From assembly GCF_029360725.1 (NCBI RefSeq), contig NZ_JARKMY010000001.1:1178001-1242000 (forward strand): a stretch of DNA of 64,000 nt, read 5' to 3'. Positions 43,888 to 51,934 of this stretch are shown here, one piece after another. The notes under the pieces were generated by a model. It made no database searches and had not been told where the DNA came from. It was given only the letters and a program-made list of their open reading frames with translations. How positions within the stretch are numbered: the first letter of the stretch is position 1; each line of letters opens with the position of its first letter. Position numbers and translations under genes: made by a program. The DNA comes from Chryseolinea sp. H1M3-3 (GTDB lineage Bacteria; Bacteroidota; Bacteroidia; Cytophagales; Cyclobacteriaceae).

Positions 43888-44193
43888 ATGGCCAGACTAT
43901 ACATTCTATACTCTAGCAAATGGACCGATTCTATACGGGAAGTTGTAAAGAGTTTCAATTTCGCTTTTCAGGACCACCTTAGTAAGGTTTATTCTAACAG
44001 TTTTACTTCCAACGCTGATGATTGGCAGTTATTTCTTCTTGTAGAAAATCTCACTTACTCTCAAGCTCGTGCAATGGAGCTTGCCCTTGCAAACGGTACA
44101 AGGCGCCAGTTTTTAGCTCAAAACTTTGAAAATTATTTCTCGAAGCGGCCTTTGATGGATCCGGAAATTCGCCCAGGCGATTCCATGAATTAG
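43888..44193 (+). pseudogene. GIY-YIG endonuclease copy 3, shuffled frame and truncated
   Basis: ATG at 43888. One T is lost (AGCAAATGGACC against AGCAAATTGGACC) and one T gained about 47 bases later (TCGCTTTTCAGG), so the frame is restored but about 16 residues, including the YTG strand, are replaced by WTDSIREVVKSFNFA. Homology to copy 1 ends at about 44078, after QARAME. The frame then runs 38 codons into unrelated sequence lying antisense to the next gene's 3' end. An active nuclease is not expected. Confidence 0.75.
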
Positions 44194-44574
44194 CGCAATA
44201 ATTCCTAACGAAGCGAAGCCTATGAAGATATTATTGAAGTAGATAGTTAAAAACACGCCTGATAAAACTGCAATGATAGTCCAAAGCACAAGATACATTC
44301 GCGTCATTGGCATAAGACGATAGCGAAAAAAGATTAGGCAGCCGGATGAGGTTGGGTCGATTTTACCTTCTACCATTGGCATAAAGCTGTTTAGCCGCCG
44401 TTGGCGGATGATTAACTGAAACCGATCATCTTGCACCCAACCAGCCAGTATTTTTGGCGTTCTTCCGACTTCTGCCAATCTATTAGCCGTAACTTCGGAC
44501 AGCCGTCGCAATACCTCATCCCATTCCAGGGTAACAACCAGTGTCTCGCTTACTTCAGGTAGTAAATTAATCAC
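44113..44574 (-). CDS. hypothetical two-helix membrane protein
   Basis: 153 residues: soluble N-terminal half (VTLEWDEVLRRLSEVTANRLAEVG, FQLIIRQRRLNSFMPMVEGKI) and two adjacent transmembrane helices (MYLVLWTIIAVLSGVFLTIYF, IFIGFASLGIIALIHGIAW). Its start overlaps the RidA stop by 4 bases on the same strand, indicating coupled translation. The C-terminus overlaps the extended reading frame of GIY-YIG copy 3. Family not recognised. Confidence 0.7.
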   Translation of the reverse strand: MINLLPEVSETLVVTLEWDEVLRRLSEVTANRLAEVGRTPKILAGWVQDDRFQLIIRQRRLNSFMPMVEGKIDPTSSGCLIFFRYRLMPMTRMYLVLWTIIAVLSGVFLTIYFNNIFIGFASLGIIALIHGIAWANFRIHQRPLREIIFKVLS

Positions 44575-44951
44575 ATCACTGCAATGCAGGAAATTTCGAC
44601 ATTCACGTCTTTAGGCAAGCGGCTAACTTCCACAGTCTCGCGCGCGGGTGGGACTGATTGAAACGATTTCCCATAAACTCCATTCACCTTTGGAAAATTA
44701 TTCATGTCTTTCAGGAAAATGGTTGTCTTAACCACGTTACTAAAATCCAGTCCCGCCGCTTTCAAAATTTCATTCAAGTTGACCATGACTTGCGCTGTTT
44801 CAGCCTCTATATCAGACGTAATAATATTCCCGGAGGACTTCTCAATAGCTATTTGTCCACTAACAAAAAGTAGCCCGCCGGCCTGAATTGCCTGACTATA
44901 GGGCCCAATCGGTTCAGGAGCTTTGTCGGAATAAACAACAGTTTTTACCAT
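44571..44951 (-). CDS. RidA family reactive intermediate deaminase
   Basis: 126 residues from the ATG at 44951, the standard RidA length. Seen: EPIGPYSQAIQAGGLLFVSGQIAI, the TAQVMVNLNEILKAAG helix, and the active-site region PPARETVEVSRLPKDVNVEISCIAV with the conserved Arg. RidA hydrolyses reactive enamines and imines from pyridoxal enzymes. The frame runs 42 codons further upstream but that part is not family-like. TATTTTTG (44992-44985 on the minus strand) is a possible -7 element. Confidence 0.9.
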   Translation of the reverse strand: MVKTVVYSDKAPEPIGPYSQAIQAGGLLFVSGQIAIEKSSGNIITSDIEAETAQVMVNLNEILKAAGLDFSNVVKTTIFLKDMNNFPKVNGVYGKSFQSVPPARETVEVSRLPKDVNVEISCIAVM

Positions 44952-45108
44952 GTGTATGGGTTTAAAAATTAATTTTGTGTCGTCCAAAAATAACCAATCA
45001 TGCACCTGATTTAATGTTTGGTGCAAATATTTTAGTGCGTGTATCAAGCAAATCAATTTGCAGTGAAGAAATTCCACGAAACACCGTAGTGATTAGCCAA
45101 ACAATAAA

Positions 45109-46719
45109 GTGGAATCCCATCAACCTATCGAAACAACTTTGAAGTCACGGAGTAACATCCGAATCGGATTTTACATTTTTGGAGCGTTCCTTCTTTTTCT
45201 ATTCGCATTGGATCTGATGACTTCCTCATTGCAGCATACTGGAAAAAATGTTTCAGAGACTATTCTATTAGCGACCGCCAATCCATTTACCGGCCTGTTT
45301 ATAGGTTTGCTTCTAACGGCGATGCTGCAAAGCAGTTCAACTACAACGTCGTTGGTCGTGGCCCTTGTAGCTTCCGGTTCCATTACGTTGCAAAGTGCTA
45401 TCCCGATCATTATGGGAGCGAATGTTGGAACGACAATTACCAGCACCATTGTAGCGCTTGGGTTTATTAATAAAAAGAAGGAATTCAAAAGAGCGGTAGC
45501 AGCAGGAACCTATCACGATTTTTTTAACATTCTTACCGTTATCATTTTATTCCCACTGGAATATTATTATGGATTTCTGTCCTCCCTTTCTGAACACATT
45601 TCGCACTTATTTTATACACCCGCCGTCGAGCCTATTGAAAATCGAATTACGCATTTCTGGTTTGGGTTTGGCCCAATCATTACTTTTTTGCTCGAACATA
45701 TACCCAGTGCACTGGTTCTTTCGGTAATTGCCTTAGGGTTGCTCTTCGTTTCGATTCTGATCTTTAGAAAGTTAATTTCCGATTTACTGAAAGTACGGTC
45801 GCCAGAAGTTATAAGTCGTTTCTTTTTTAACGGCTTGTTGAAATCATTTATGTGGGGCCTCTTGACTACTGCAGCAATCCGGTCAAGTACCATCACAACC
45901 TCTGTTGTAGTGCCTCTCGTAGCGAAAAAAGTTATTAAGTTAAAACTTGCTGCTCCCTTCATCATGGGAGCAAATGTCGGCACAACCATTACGGCATTCC
46001 TCGCTGCTCTTTTAAATTCAAATTCAACAAGTGCACTGAGCATTGCCATTGTGCATTTCCTGTTCAACTTTTTTGGTGTGCTTATTTTTTTCCCAATGCC
46101 GATGTTACGAATGCTGCCAATAAAGCTGGCTAACGGTATGGGTATATTAACGTTAAAATACCGACTCGCCGGGCTGGTTTATTTGCTGACGACTTTTTTC
46201 TTTGTACCCTTTTCTCTTATCTACCTAAACAAGGATTCTGTTCAAACGATGAATCTCCTGTATGAGCAAACGAATTCAGAAAATGTGAAATCGCGATATA
46301 GAATGATTGCTAAAATCAACACGAGAACGCAAGCAGGCGAGTTTAGTAAATTTGATGATGAGTCGAGCCATATAAATACAATGCCAAACACTATTTATCC
46401 TGTTTCTATAAAAAACAATATTCTGTTTATTGGGAAGCAGATGTTTTTATTTAATGGACCGGGCTTTTGCTGGGATGGCGAAAATGAAAACGGCAAATTC
46501 CAATCGTGCATAGAAACAATTCTTCCCTCCTATCGGGCCGCAGACATTATGTTTGATTCAGTTTACGTTTGTCGCCTTCGCTACACACATCCCAACGATT
46601 CAATCGTGCATAGATATTATGTTAGCGCACCTTATAAAGTTTATTTACGCCATGAGATCGCATCGCCGCAAGAAAAAGTAAAGGTGGTAGAGCAATTGAT
46701 CCATTTCGAAACGCCCTAA
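45109..46719 (+). CDS. Na/Pi cotransporter family protein
   Basis: 536 residues, GTG start. Two inverted PF02690 repeats are seen, each with the QSSS-type motif and GANVGTTIT: LQSSSTTTSLVVALVASGS and IIMGANVGTTITST in the first, RSSTITTSVVVPLVAKK and IMGANVGTTITAF in the second. About 10 membrane helices are followed by a soluble C-terminal region of about 140 residues with paired Cys (GFCWDGENENGKFQSC), not the usual PhoU tail. It probably moves phosphate with sodium, but specificity is unproven. It is divergent from ridA. Confidence 0.87.
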   Translation: MESHQPIETTLKSRSNIRIGFYIFGAFLLFLFALDLMTSSLQHTGKNVSETILLATANPFTGLFIGLLLTAMLQSSSTTTSLVVALVASGSITLQSAIPIIMGANVGTTITSTIVALGFINKKKEFKRAVAAGTYHDFFNILTVIILFPLEYYYGFLSSLSEHISHLFYTPAVEPIENRITHFWFGFGPIITFLLEHIPSALVLSVIALGLLFVSILIFRKLISDLLKVRSPEVISRFFFNGLLKSFMWGLLTTAAIRSSTITTSVVVPLVAKKVIKLKLAAPFIMGANVGTTITAFLAALLNSNSTSALSIAIVHFLFNFFGVLIFFPMPMLRMLPIKLANGMGILTLKYRLAGLVYLLTTFFFVPFSLIYLNKDSVQTMNLLYEQTNSENVKSRYRMIAKINTRTQAGEFSKFDDESSHINTMPNTIYPVSIKNNILFIGKQMFLFNGPGFCWDGENENGKFQSCIETILPSYRAADIMFDSVYVCRLRYTHPNDSIVHRYYVSAPYKVYLRHEIASPQEKVKVVEQLIHFETP

Positions 46720-46771
46720 TCCTCGGCTTTTTTCAAACTTCTATCTATATTGCATTATAAGTTGCAAACTG

Positions 46772-47134
46772 GTGCTTAAAGATTCAATTCTCAAATTTTT
46801 AAAATTAGATAGCCTGATCGAAAATCTTACCGGCTACGTGGAGGCTCGTATTGAGCTCACGAAGATGGAGATACGAGAAGAGATCGCTAAAGGCCTTTCG
46901 AAGGTCGCGCTGTTTATGCTAATGGGCGCCGTGTTTAGTTTATTTATAATTTTGATCAGCGTAGCTATTGCTCATCTGATAGCAAAATCTATTGGGGCAT
47001 TTGGCGGGTTTGCCGTTGTTGCAGGTTTTTACCTTTTGCTAGGATTGTTACTACTTGCTTTCAGAGGCGCGATCACGGAAAAGCTGCAGGATTATTTAGT
47101 TCATAGCATGAAAAAAAAGAAAGAGAAAGAGTAA
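46772..47134 (+). CDS. membrane protein of the holin-X (PF07332) type
   Basis: 120 residues, GTG start. An amphipathic N-terminus (LIENLTGYVEARIELTKMEIREEI) is followed by two membrane helices with GAFGGFAVVAGFYLLLGLLLL and a lysine-rich tail. It resembles the Actinobacteriophage holin superfamily III proteins that are ordinary chromosomal genes in many bacteria. No phage genes are nearby. It starts an operon with the 47137 gene (2-base gap) and GGGP synthase. Confidence 0.72.
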   Translation: MLKDSILKFLKLDSLIENLTGYVEARIELTKMEIREEIAKGLSKVALFMLMGAVFSLFIILISVAIAHLIAKSIGAFGGFAVVAGFYLLLGLLLLAFRGAITEKLQDYLVHSMKKKKEKE

Positions 47135-47136
47135 GT

Positions 47137-47565
47137 ATGGAACTGCTGGAATCTGATGATGCTAAAAACCTCTTGCTACGAAAAACAGCAATGCATAAAA
47201 AAGAACTTGAGGATGAAGTGAAGTTACTTTCACACAATACCGAAAAATTTATTACCAACGCCTTAGTCATTGGCGGAACACTGGCTGTTACTTATTTTAT
47301 TGTTAGAAAACTTTCAAAGTCGAAGGCCAAATCCAAATCTAAAATCCGTCCGAAAGTCAAAAAGGTTAAACTTGTTGATGAAAGAGGTGATGACCAGGAG
47401 ATGGCAGCTGTTGCACCGTCAGAGCCTACAATCATGTCACAAATTGGTTCGGCGTTGGCTGCACAAGCAACAGTTTTTTTACTGGATCTGGCAAAAGATA
47501 AATTATCTGCCTTTTTACAAACACATTTTGACAAGGAAGCCGTAACACCGAATGAGCGTTCTTAA
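47137..47565 (+). CDS. hypothetical membrane-associated protein
   Basis: 142 residues: charged helix (NLLLRKTAMHKKELEDEVKLL), one membrane helix (ITNALVIGGTLAVTYFIV), a very basic stretch (SKSKAKSKSKIRPKVKKVK) and a second hydrophobic helix near the end (LAAQATVFLLDLAKDKLSAFL). Its last 14 bases overlap the start of the GGGP synthase gene, so translation is coupled. It is probably part of a small envelope unit with its neighbours. Family not known to me. Confidence 0.7.
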   Translation: MELLESDDAKNLLLRKTAMHKKELEDEVKLLSHNTEKFITNALVIGGTLAVTYFIVRKLSKSKAKSKSKIRPKVKKVKLVDERGDDQEMAAVAPSEPTIMSQIGSALAAQATVFLLDLAKDKLSAFLQTHFDKEAVTPNERS

Positions 47566-48322
47566 AACATTACGAGAGCGCCACCGCGAAGGAAAAAAAT
47601 CCATCGCTGTATTGGTAGATCCAGACAAAGTAGAAGATGCTTCACGCTTAGTTCCGCTCATCAATTTGGCTGCGGAAAATTGTATCGATTTTTTTTTCGT
47701 GGGGGGAAGTCTGATTACGACAACAAATCTAGGCCAAGTTGTAAAGCAAATAAAGGATAATGTGAAAATACCAGTGGTATTGTTCCCAGGTAATTTTATG
47801 CAAGTAGAGCCATCAGCCGATGCGTTACTTTTTTTGTCCTTAATTTCGGGAAGAAATCCTGAATTACTTATAGGGCAACATGTTATTGCTGCTCCCATTC
47901 TGAAAAATACCAAACTTGAAATAATTCCTACAGGTTATATTTTAATCAACTCCGGGCCTATAACTTCAGTTGCTTACATCAGTAATACAACGCCAATCCC
48001 GGACGATAAATATTCACTGGCAGCATGCACGGCTATGGCTGGCGAAATGCTCGGCCTTCAATCCATTTATCTAGATGCGGGTAGCGGTGCTGATAAAGAA
48101 ATCAGCGTGCGTATGATCGCTTCTGTGAGAAAAGCAGTAAACGTACCGTTAATTGTTGGGGGCGGAATTAATACAAGTCAAAAAGCGCTAAACGCGCTGG
48201 AAGCTGGCGCGGATATGATCGTTATCGGCAACGCGCTGGAAAAAAAACCAAACCTCCTCAGTGAAATTTCCGACAAAGTCTACGAATGGAACCAAAGTGT
48301 TGAAGCAAGAAATAGTCTTTAG
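47552..48322 (+). CDS. geranylgeranylglyceryl/heptaprenylglyceryl phosphate synthase (PcrB family)
   Basis: 256 residues, TIM barrel. Seen: IAVLVDPDKVED (metal Asp), FFVGGSLITTTN, VVLFPGNFMQVEPSADALLFLSLISGRNPELLIGQHV, YLDAGSGADKEI, and the glycerol-phosphate sites VPLIVGGGI and GADMIVIGNALE. The enzyme makes the ether link between sn-glycerol-1-phosphate and a polyprenyl chain, the first committed step of archaeal-type lipids; bacterial homologues occur in Bacteroidota, where the final product is uncertain. The polyprenyl synthase at 14179 could supply substrate. The 198 bases after it are empty of genes. Confidence 0.92.
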   Translation: MSVLKTLRERHREGKKSIAVLVDPDKVEDASRLVPLINLAAENCIDFFFVGGSLITTTNLGQVVKQIKDNVKIPVVLFPGNFMQVEPSADALLFLSLISGRNPELLIGQHVIAAPILKNTKLEIIPTGYILINSGPITSVAYISNTTPIPDDKYSLAACTAMAGEMLGLQSIYLDAGSGADKEISVRMIASVRKAVNVPLIVGGGINTSQKALNALEAGADMIVIGNALEKKPNLLSEISDKVYEWNQSVEARNSL

Positions 48323-48520
48323 CTCTTAGATAAACTGAGTCGTTATTCGCTTTTCTTATCCCTTTCCCTGACATCGCGGAATCTCAGGCTTTTCATTGAA
48401 GGTGTAACGGGAAGCCTAACAGCAGGATCAAAAGCGATCGGCCCATTAGCATGTAGAATTCAGTCCGGTTAATGATTAAATTCGTTCCGATAATATACCT
48501 TCTTCCAAATTGCATTGCCT

Positions 48521-50377
48521 ATGAAATCCATACCGTATTTTTTTACTTTATTTTTACTTGCCGTTGGGTGCGAGCCCAAAACCATGAAAGAACAACCAAA
48601 CATGATACAAGATTCTCATTCATTTTCTAAACCAAGCGAAGCCCGGGTAACGCATCTTCATTGGGTAGCTACAATTGATTTTTCTTCTAAAACAATCACG
48701 GCAACAGCTACCTGGCAAATCGCTGCTGCTGGAGATGCGAAAGAGATTATCTTTGATACAAAGGATCTTTCCATTGAAAAGGTTCTCCTGGACAATGACC
48801 AGGTTGCAACCTACAAATTGACCGATGCGGTTCCTACATTTGGTCAGGCTTTAGCTGTCGGCATCGAGCGTGATACAAAAACAGTTTCTATTTTCTATAA
48901 AACCAGTCCGGATGCGGAAGCGTTGCAATGGCTTTCACCTCAACAAACAGCAGGAAAGAAGAATCCGTTTCTTTTTACGCAGTCTCAAGCCATTTTAGCA
49001 AGAAGTTGGGTTCCTTGTCAGGATTCGCCGAGCGTACGATTTACTTACGACTCAGAAGTGACCGTGCCTTCAAACTTGTTGGCATTGATGAGTGCCTCTA
49101 ATCCAAAAACAATAAATCATACTGGAGTTTACCAGTTCAGAATGACGCAACCCATCCCTAGTTATTTACTGGCGCTCGCCGTTGGCGAAATTAACTACCA
49201 GGATATTAGTTCACGCAGTGGTGTTTACGCCGAGCCCTCGATTGTTGACACAGCCGCGTGGGAATTTGCAGATCTTGAAAAAATGATAAGCGGGGCAGAA
49301 GAACTTTATGGTAAATACCGTTGGGATCAATATGATGTGATCGTATTACCACCGAGTTTTCCCTTCGGCGGAATGGAAAATCCACGGATCACTTTTGCAA
49401 CGCCTACCATATTGGCTGGTGACCGGTCACTCACCTCTCTTATTGCACATGAACTTGCCCATAGCTGGTCGGGGAATTTGGTGACAAATGCAACTTGGGA
49501 AGACTTTTGGCTTAATGAAGGATTTACTGTGTACTTCGAGCATCGGATAATGGAAAAACTTTATGGTAAAGATTATTCCGAGATGTTAGCGCTGCTTGCC
49601 CGTCAAAGCCTGGATGAAACCATCGAAGATTTGAAAACCCATGACAACTATGCTGACACTAAACTGAAACTGAATTTGAAAGGAAGAAATCCTGACGAAG
49701 GTGTTACAGACATTGCTTACAACAAAGGTTATTTTTTTCTACGATCCATTGAAGAAAAACATGGTCGCGAAAAGTTTGATCGTTTTATCAAGGATTATTT
49801 TAATGAAAATGCATTCAAAGCCATGGATACCGAAGGCTTTACGGCTTACTTAAAGAATTATTACCAGACGAAGTACTCTATTTCTATAGAAGACAATTTT
49901 CTCAAGGCCTGGATTTACACGGAAGGGTTACCCGCTGACTGTCCCCAACCAGTTTCAACGCGCTTTGAAAAAGTTAATGCGTTTTTGCAACAATGGAAAG
50001 CCTCAGGAAAATTGGATCCGCAGCAAACTTCCACCTGGAGTACGCATGAATGGTTACATTTCTTAAAAAATCTGCCCGATTCGCTCGCCAGGTCACAAAT
50101 GGAAATATTGGATAATTTTGGTCACTTCACGTCATCCGGAAATGCAGAAATACTAACTGTTTGGCTAACAAACGCTATCCGGTATGATTACACGCCTGCG
50201 GACGCAACATTGGAACATTTCCTTATTCATACAGGCCGACGCAAATTTTTGAATCCTTTATACCAAGAGCTGATCAAAACACCGGAAGGAAAAAAACGGG
50301 CTAAGGGTATTTACAGAAAGGCGCGACCAAATTATCACTTTGTAGCAACCAATACTTTCGACAAGCTTTTAAACTAA
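48521..50377 (+). CDS. M1 family aminopeptidase, lipoprotein
   Basis: 618 residues from the ATG at 48521. The N-terminus is a lipoprotein signal with lipobox LAVGC. Catalytic domain: exopeptidase motif GGMEN in FPFGGMENPRITFA, the zinc motif HELAHSW around residue 309 with the third ligand Glu in NEGFTVYFEHR. The C-terminal helical repeat domain (from about 470) gives the leukotriene-A4-hydrolase-like layout. It probably trims N-terminal residues from peptides in the periplasm, tethered to a membrane. Confidence 0.92.
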   Translation: MKSIPYFFTLFLLAVGCEPKTMKEQPNMIQDSHSFSKPSEARVTHLHWVATIDFSSKTITATATWQIAAAGDAKEIIFDTKDLSIEKVLLDNDQVATYKLTDAVPTFGQALAVGIERDTKTVSIFYKTSPDAEALQWLSPQQTAGKKNPFLFTQSQAILARSWVPCQDSPSVRFTYDSEVTVPSNLLALMSASNPKTINHTGVYQFRMTQPIPSYLLALAVGEINYQDISSRSGVYAEPSIVDTAAWEFADLEKMISGAEELYGKYRWDQYDVIVLPPSFPFGGMENPRITFATPTILAGDRSLTSLIAHELAHSWSGNLVTNATWEDFWLNEGFTVYFEHRIMEKLYGKDYSEMLALLARQSLDETIEDLKTHDNYADTKLKLNLKGRNPDEGVTDIAYNKGYFFLRSIEEKHGREKFDRFIKDYFNENAFKAMDTEGFTAYLKNYYQTKYSISIEDNFLKAWIYTEGLPADCPQPVSTRFEKVNAFLQQWKASGKLDPQQTSTWSTHEWLHFLKNLPDSLARSQMEILDNFGHFTSSGNAEILTVWLTNAIRYDYTPADATLEHFLIHTGRRKFLNPLYQELIKTPEGKKRAKGIYRKARPNYHFVATNTFDKLLN

Positions 50378-50387
50378 AAAGCGGTAC

Positions 50388-50421
50388 GATTCAGGTTCAT
50401 AATTGATTCAGGTTCATAATT
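50388..50421 (+). repeat. 17-nt perfect tandem duplication
   Basis: GATTCAGGTTCATAATT occurs twice head to tail, 11 bases after the M1 peptidase stop. It looks like replication slippage; no function is evident. Confidence 0.8.
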
Positions 50422-50536
50422 TTAAAATCGCTTGATCTTAAGTCCACCTGTTTCAGATACGAAGTAATGCGGGCGGGAAAAAAATTTCTTTATTGCCTTA
50501 CAACCTTTGGTTTACATTTCTAGTCTATTGAGAGTC

Positions 50537-50737
50537 ATGATAAACAAAAAGGTCATATTATTGATTGTCGGGATTGGTGTAGCAATCGCGATATGCTTTT
50601 CGACCAGCCTTTTTGGAATGAAAATAGCTTATAATAAAGCCATAAAGATATCAGCGCCAAAGCTAGAATCTTACTCTGATTTCATCCTTATACCGAACGG
50701 GTACGCTGATTGGAAAACCGTGATAACTGAGTTTTAG
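50537..50737 (+). CDS. doubtful small membrane protein
   Basis: 66 residues from the ATG at 50537: an N-terminal hydrophobic helix (VILLIVGIGVAIAICFSTSLFG) then a short charged tail. The last 75 bases overlap the 3' end of the LEA-type gene on the other strand, which is better supported. It may be a remnant or chance frame; the helix is the only reason to list it. Confidence 0.25.
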   Translation: MINKKVILLIVGIGVAIAICFSTSLFGMKIAYNKAIKISAPKLESYSDFILIPNGYADWKTVITEF

Positions 50738-51160
50738 AGAACCTTCATACACGACTTCAAATTTTTTCCCTCCAATCATTCCTAAAAGTGTATCCATAAA
50801 GCCAAGTTCCTTTATCGCAAGTTTTACTTCCAATGGAACCGAAAATTCATCATTAGCTGGAATGACGGTTTTAAGCTGCTGGTTTACCGAGGCAGCCTTT
50901 TTTCCGTTTACAAAAATATCAACGTTGATTCGTTTCAGTTTTCCCCGCATGGAATTTGGGTTGTAAAAAATTGCATTTGCCTTTAGCATGGGGTCTGTAG
51001 TCGCGTCTATAACAATATCTTTAATTTGTCGCAATACGATATCTTCCTTTGGCCGTTGACACCCCGTAAACAAAAGCACCACGAGAACTAATAAATAGGC
51101 GTTCCGCAGCAAGAATCTTTTAACACAAGAACATCTATCCATTGATTTGTTTTCTTTCAT
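50663..51160 (-). CDS. LEA-type 2 family lipoprotein
   Basis: 165 residues with a lipoprotein signal, lipobox LFTGC. The body is a single LEA14/WHy beta-sandwich: MLKANAIFYNPNSMRGKLKRINVDIFVNGKK, VIPANDEFSVPLEVKLAIKEL and SLKLSYHGFPISVPVRYKDEI. The fold is associated with desiccation and stress proteins in plants and with periplasmic proteins in bacteria; the role here is unknown. It diverges from the 2OG oxygenase gene. Confidence 0.82.
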   Translation of the reverse strand: MKENKSMDRCSCVKRFLLRNAYLLVLVVLLFTGCQRPKEDIVLRQIKDIVIDATTDPMLKANAIFYNPNSMRGKLKRINVDIFVNGKKAASVNQQLKTVIPANDEFSVPLEVKLAIKELGFMDTLLGMIGGKKFEVVYEGSLKLSYHGFPISVPVRYKDEIRVRF

Positions 51161-51250
51161 AATATTGTAAGTAAAGACTTTCTATTGACAAATTTGTTAC
51201 ATGTAACGTTCTGATAGTTTATTTGCCGTGCGAACATAATTAGACTCATT

Positions 51251-51865
51251 TTGAATTCCATATTTGAAAACATTGCAAATGGTTTGGCGGAAAATGGCTA
51301 TGCGGTGGTGGATCATTTCTTAAGTGATGAAGAAGTAAAAAATATTCTTGGTTTAAAAGAATTCAAATCAGGACTTGATCATTTTAAAAAGGCGGGTATC
51401 GGCAAAAATCAAAGTCATCATATTAACGAATCAATTCGCGGCGATTATATCCATTGGGTTGACAAAAGTAGTGCGGATCCTTTTTTAAGAATATACTTGA
51501 ACAGGTTGGAGCAATTGATACAGTTTCTTAATGAAAATCTCTTTTTAAGCCTGAAGGACTTTGAAGTGCACATGACTGTTTATCCTGCTGGCAGTTTTTA
51601 TAAGCGGCATTTGGATCAATTTAACCGGGATGACCATCGAAAACTCTCTGTCATCTGTTATTTAAACGAGGATTGGCTAGAAAATGAAGGAGGACAGCTA
51701 CGCATGTTTCTTCCAGAAGGCTCTGTTGATTTTTTTCCCACAGCAGGCAGGCTAATTTGTTTTCGCAGTGATCAGGTTGAACATGAAGTCTTACCGGCAA
51801 CACGTCCGCGACTGAGCATAACCGGCTGGATCCTGGATCAGCATGCCGCTCTAAAACACCTTTAA
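51251..51865 (+). CDS. 2OG-Fe(II) oxygenase, prolyl-4-hydroxylase-like
   Basis: 204 residues, TTG start at 51251. The double-stranded beta-helix is seen with the metal pair in YKRHLDQFNRDDHRKLSVICYLNEDW (His-x-Asp), the distal His in DQVEHEVLPA and the 2-oxoglutarate Arg in RPRLSITGW. P4Hc-type enzymes hydroxylate proline or other residues, often in ribosomal or elongation factors; the target here is unknown. No ATG lies near the start, so TTG is the best choice. Confidence 0.87.
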   Translation: MNSIFENIANGLAENGYAVVDHFLSDEEVKNILGLKEFKSGLDHFKKAGIGKNQSHHINESIRGDYIHWVDKSSADPFLRIYLNRLEQLIQFLNENLFLSLKDFEVHMTVYPAGSFYKRHLDQFNRDDHRKLSVICYLNEDWLENEGGQLRMFLPEGSVDFFPTAGRLICFRSDQVEHEVLPATRPRLSITGWILDQHAALKHL

Positions 51866-51904
51866 AAATGTGTTTACTGGTTACAAAAGCTTCATAAATG
51901 ATTT

Positions 51905-51912
51905 TAGATTTG
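51905..51912 (+). promoter_or_regulatory. -7 element upstream of the first DinB-fold gene
   Basis: TAGATTTG matches TAnnTTTG and lies 22 bases before the ATG at 51935. No good -33 is seen at the normal distance. Confidence 0.4.
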
Positions 51913-51934
51913 TAGCCCATTTCTTTGCCAACCA

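Larger units (their letters stand above)
42928..44078 (+). repeat. three tandem tRNA-Leu-3' / GIY-YIG cassettes
   Basis: Units begin at the tRNA-Leu D-loop sequence GGTAGACACGC (or TGTAGACACGC) at 42928, 43342 and 43767, giving unit lengths of 414 and 425 bases and a third unit cut at 44078. Each holds the tRNA 3' part, the same spacer (ACTTGAAAGCAGA...GGCTGCTTGATTTT) and a GIY-YIG gene. Only the first unit is attached to a complete tRNA and has an intact nuclease. The variable arm, T arm and acceptor 3' side are identical in all three. Confidence 0.85.

Noticed and set aside
43755-43958. Minus-strand 67-codon frame across the third tRNA remnant
   Set aside because: It reads the tRNA remnant and the start of copy 3 backwards; no protein-like features.
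42928-44078. CRISPR array or satellite repeat
   Set aside because: Repeat units are over 400 bases, contain a nuclease gene and have no spacers.
46772-47134. Prophage remnant because of a holin-like protein
   Set aside because: No other phage genes nearby; holin-X-type proteins are common chromosomal membrane proteins, and it is translated with a lipid enzyme.
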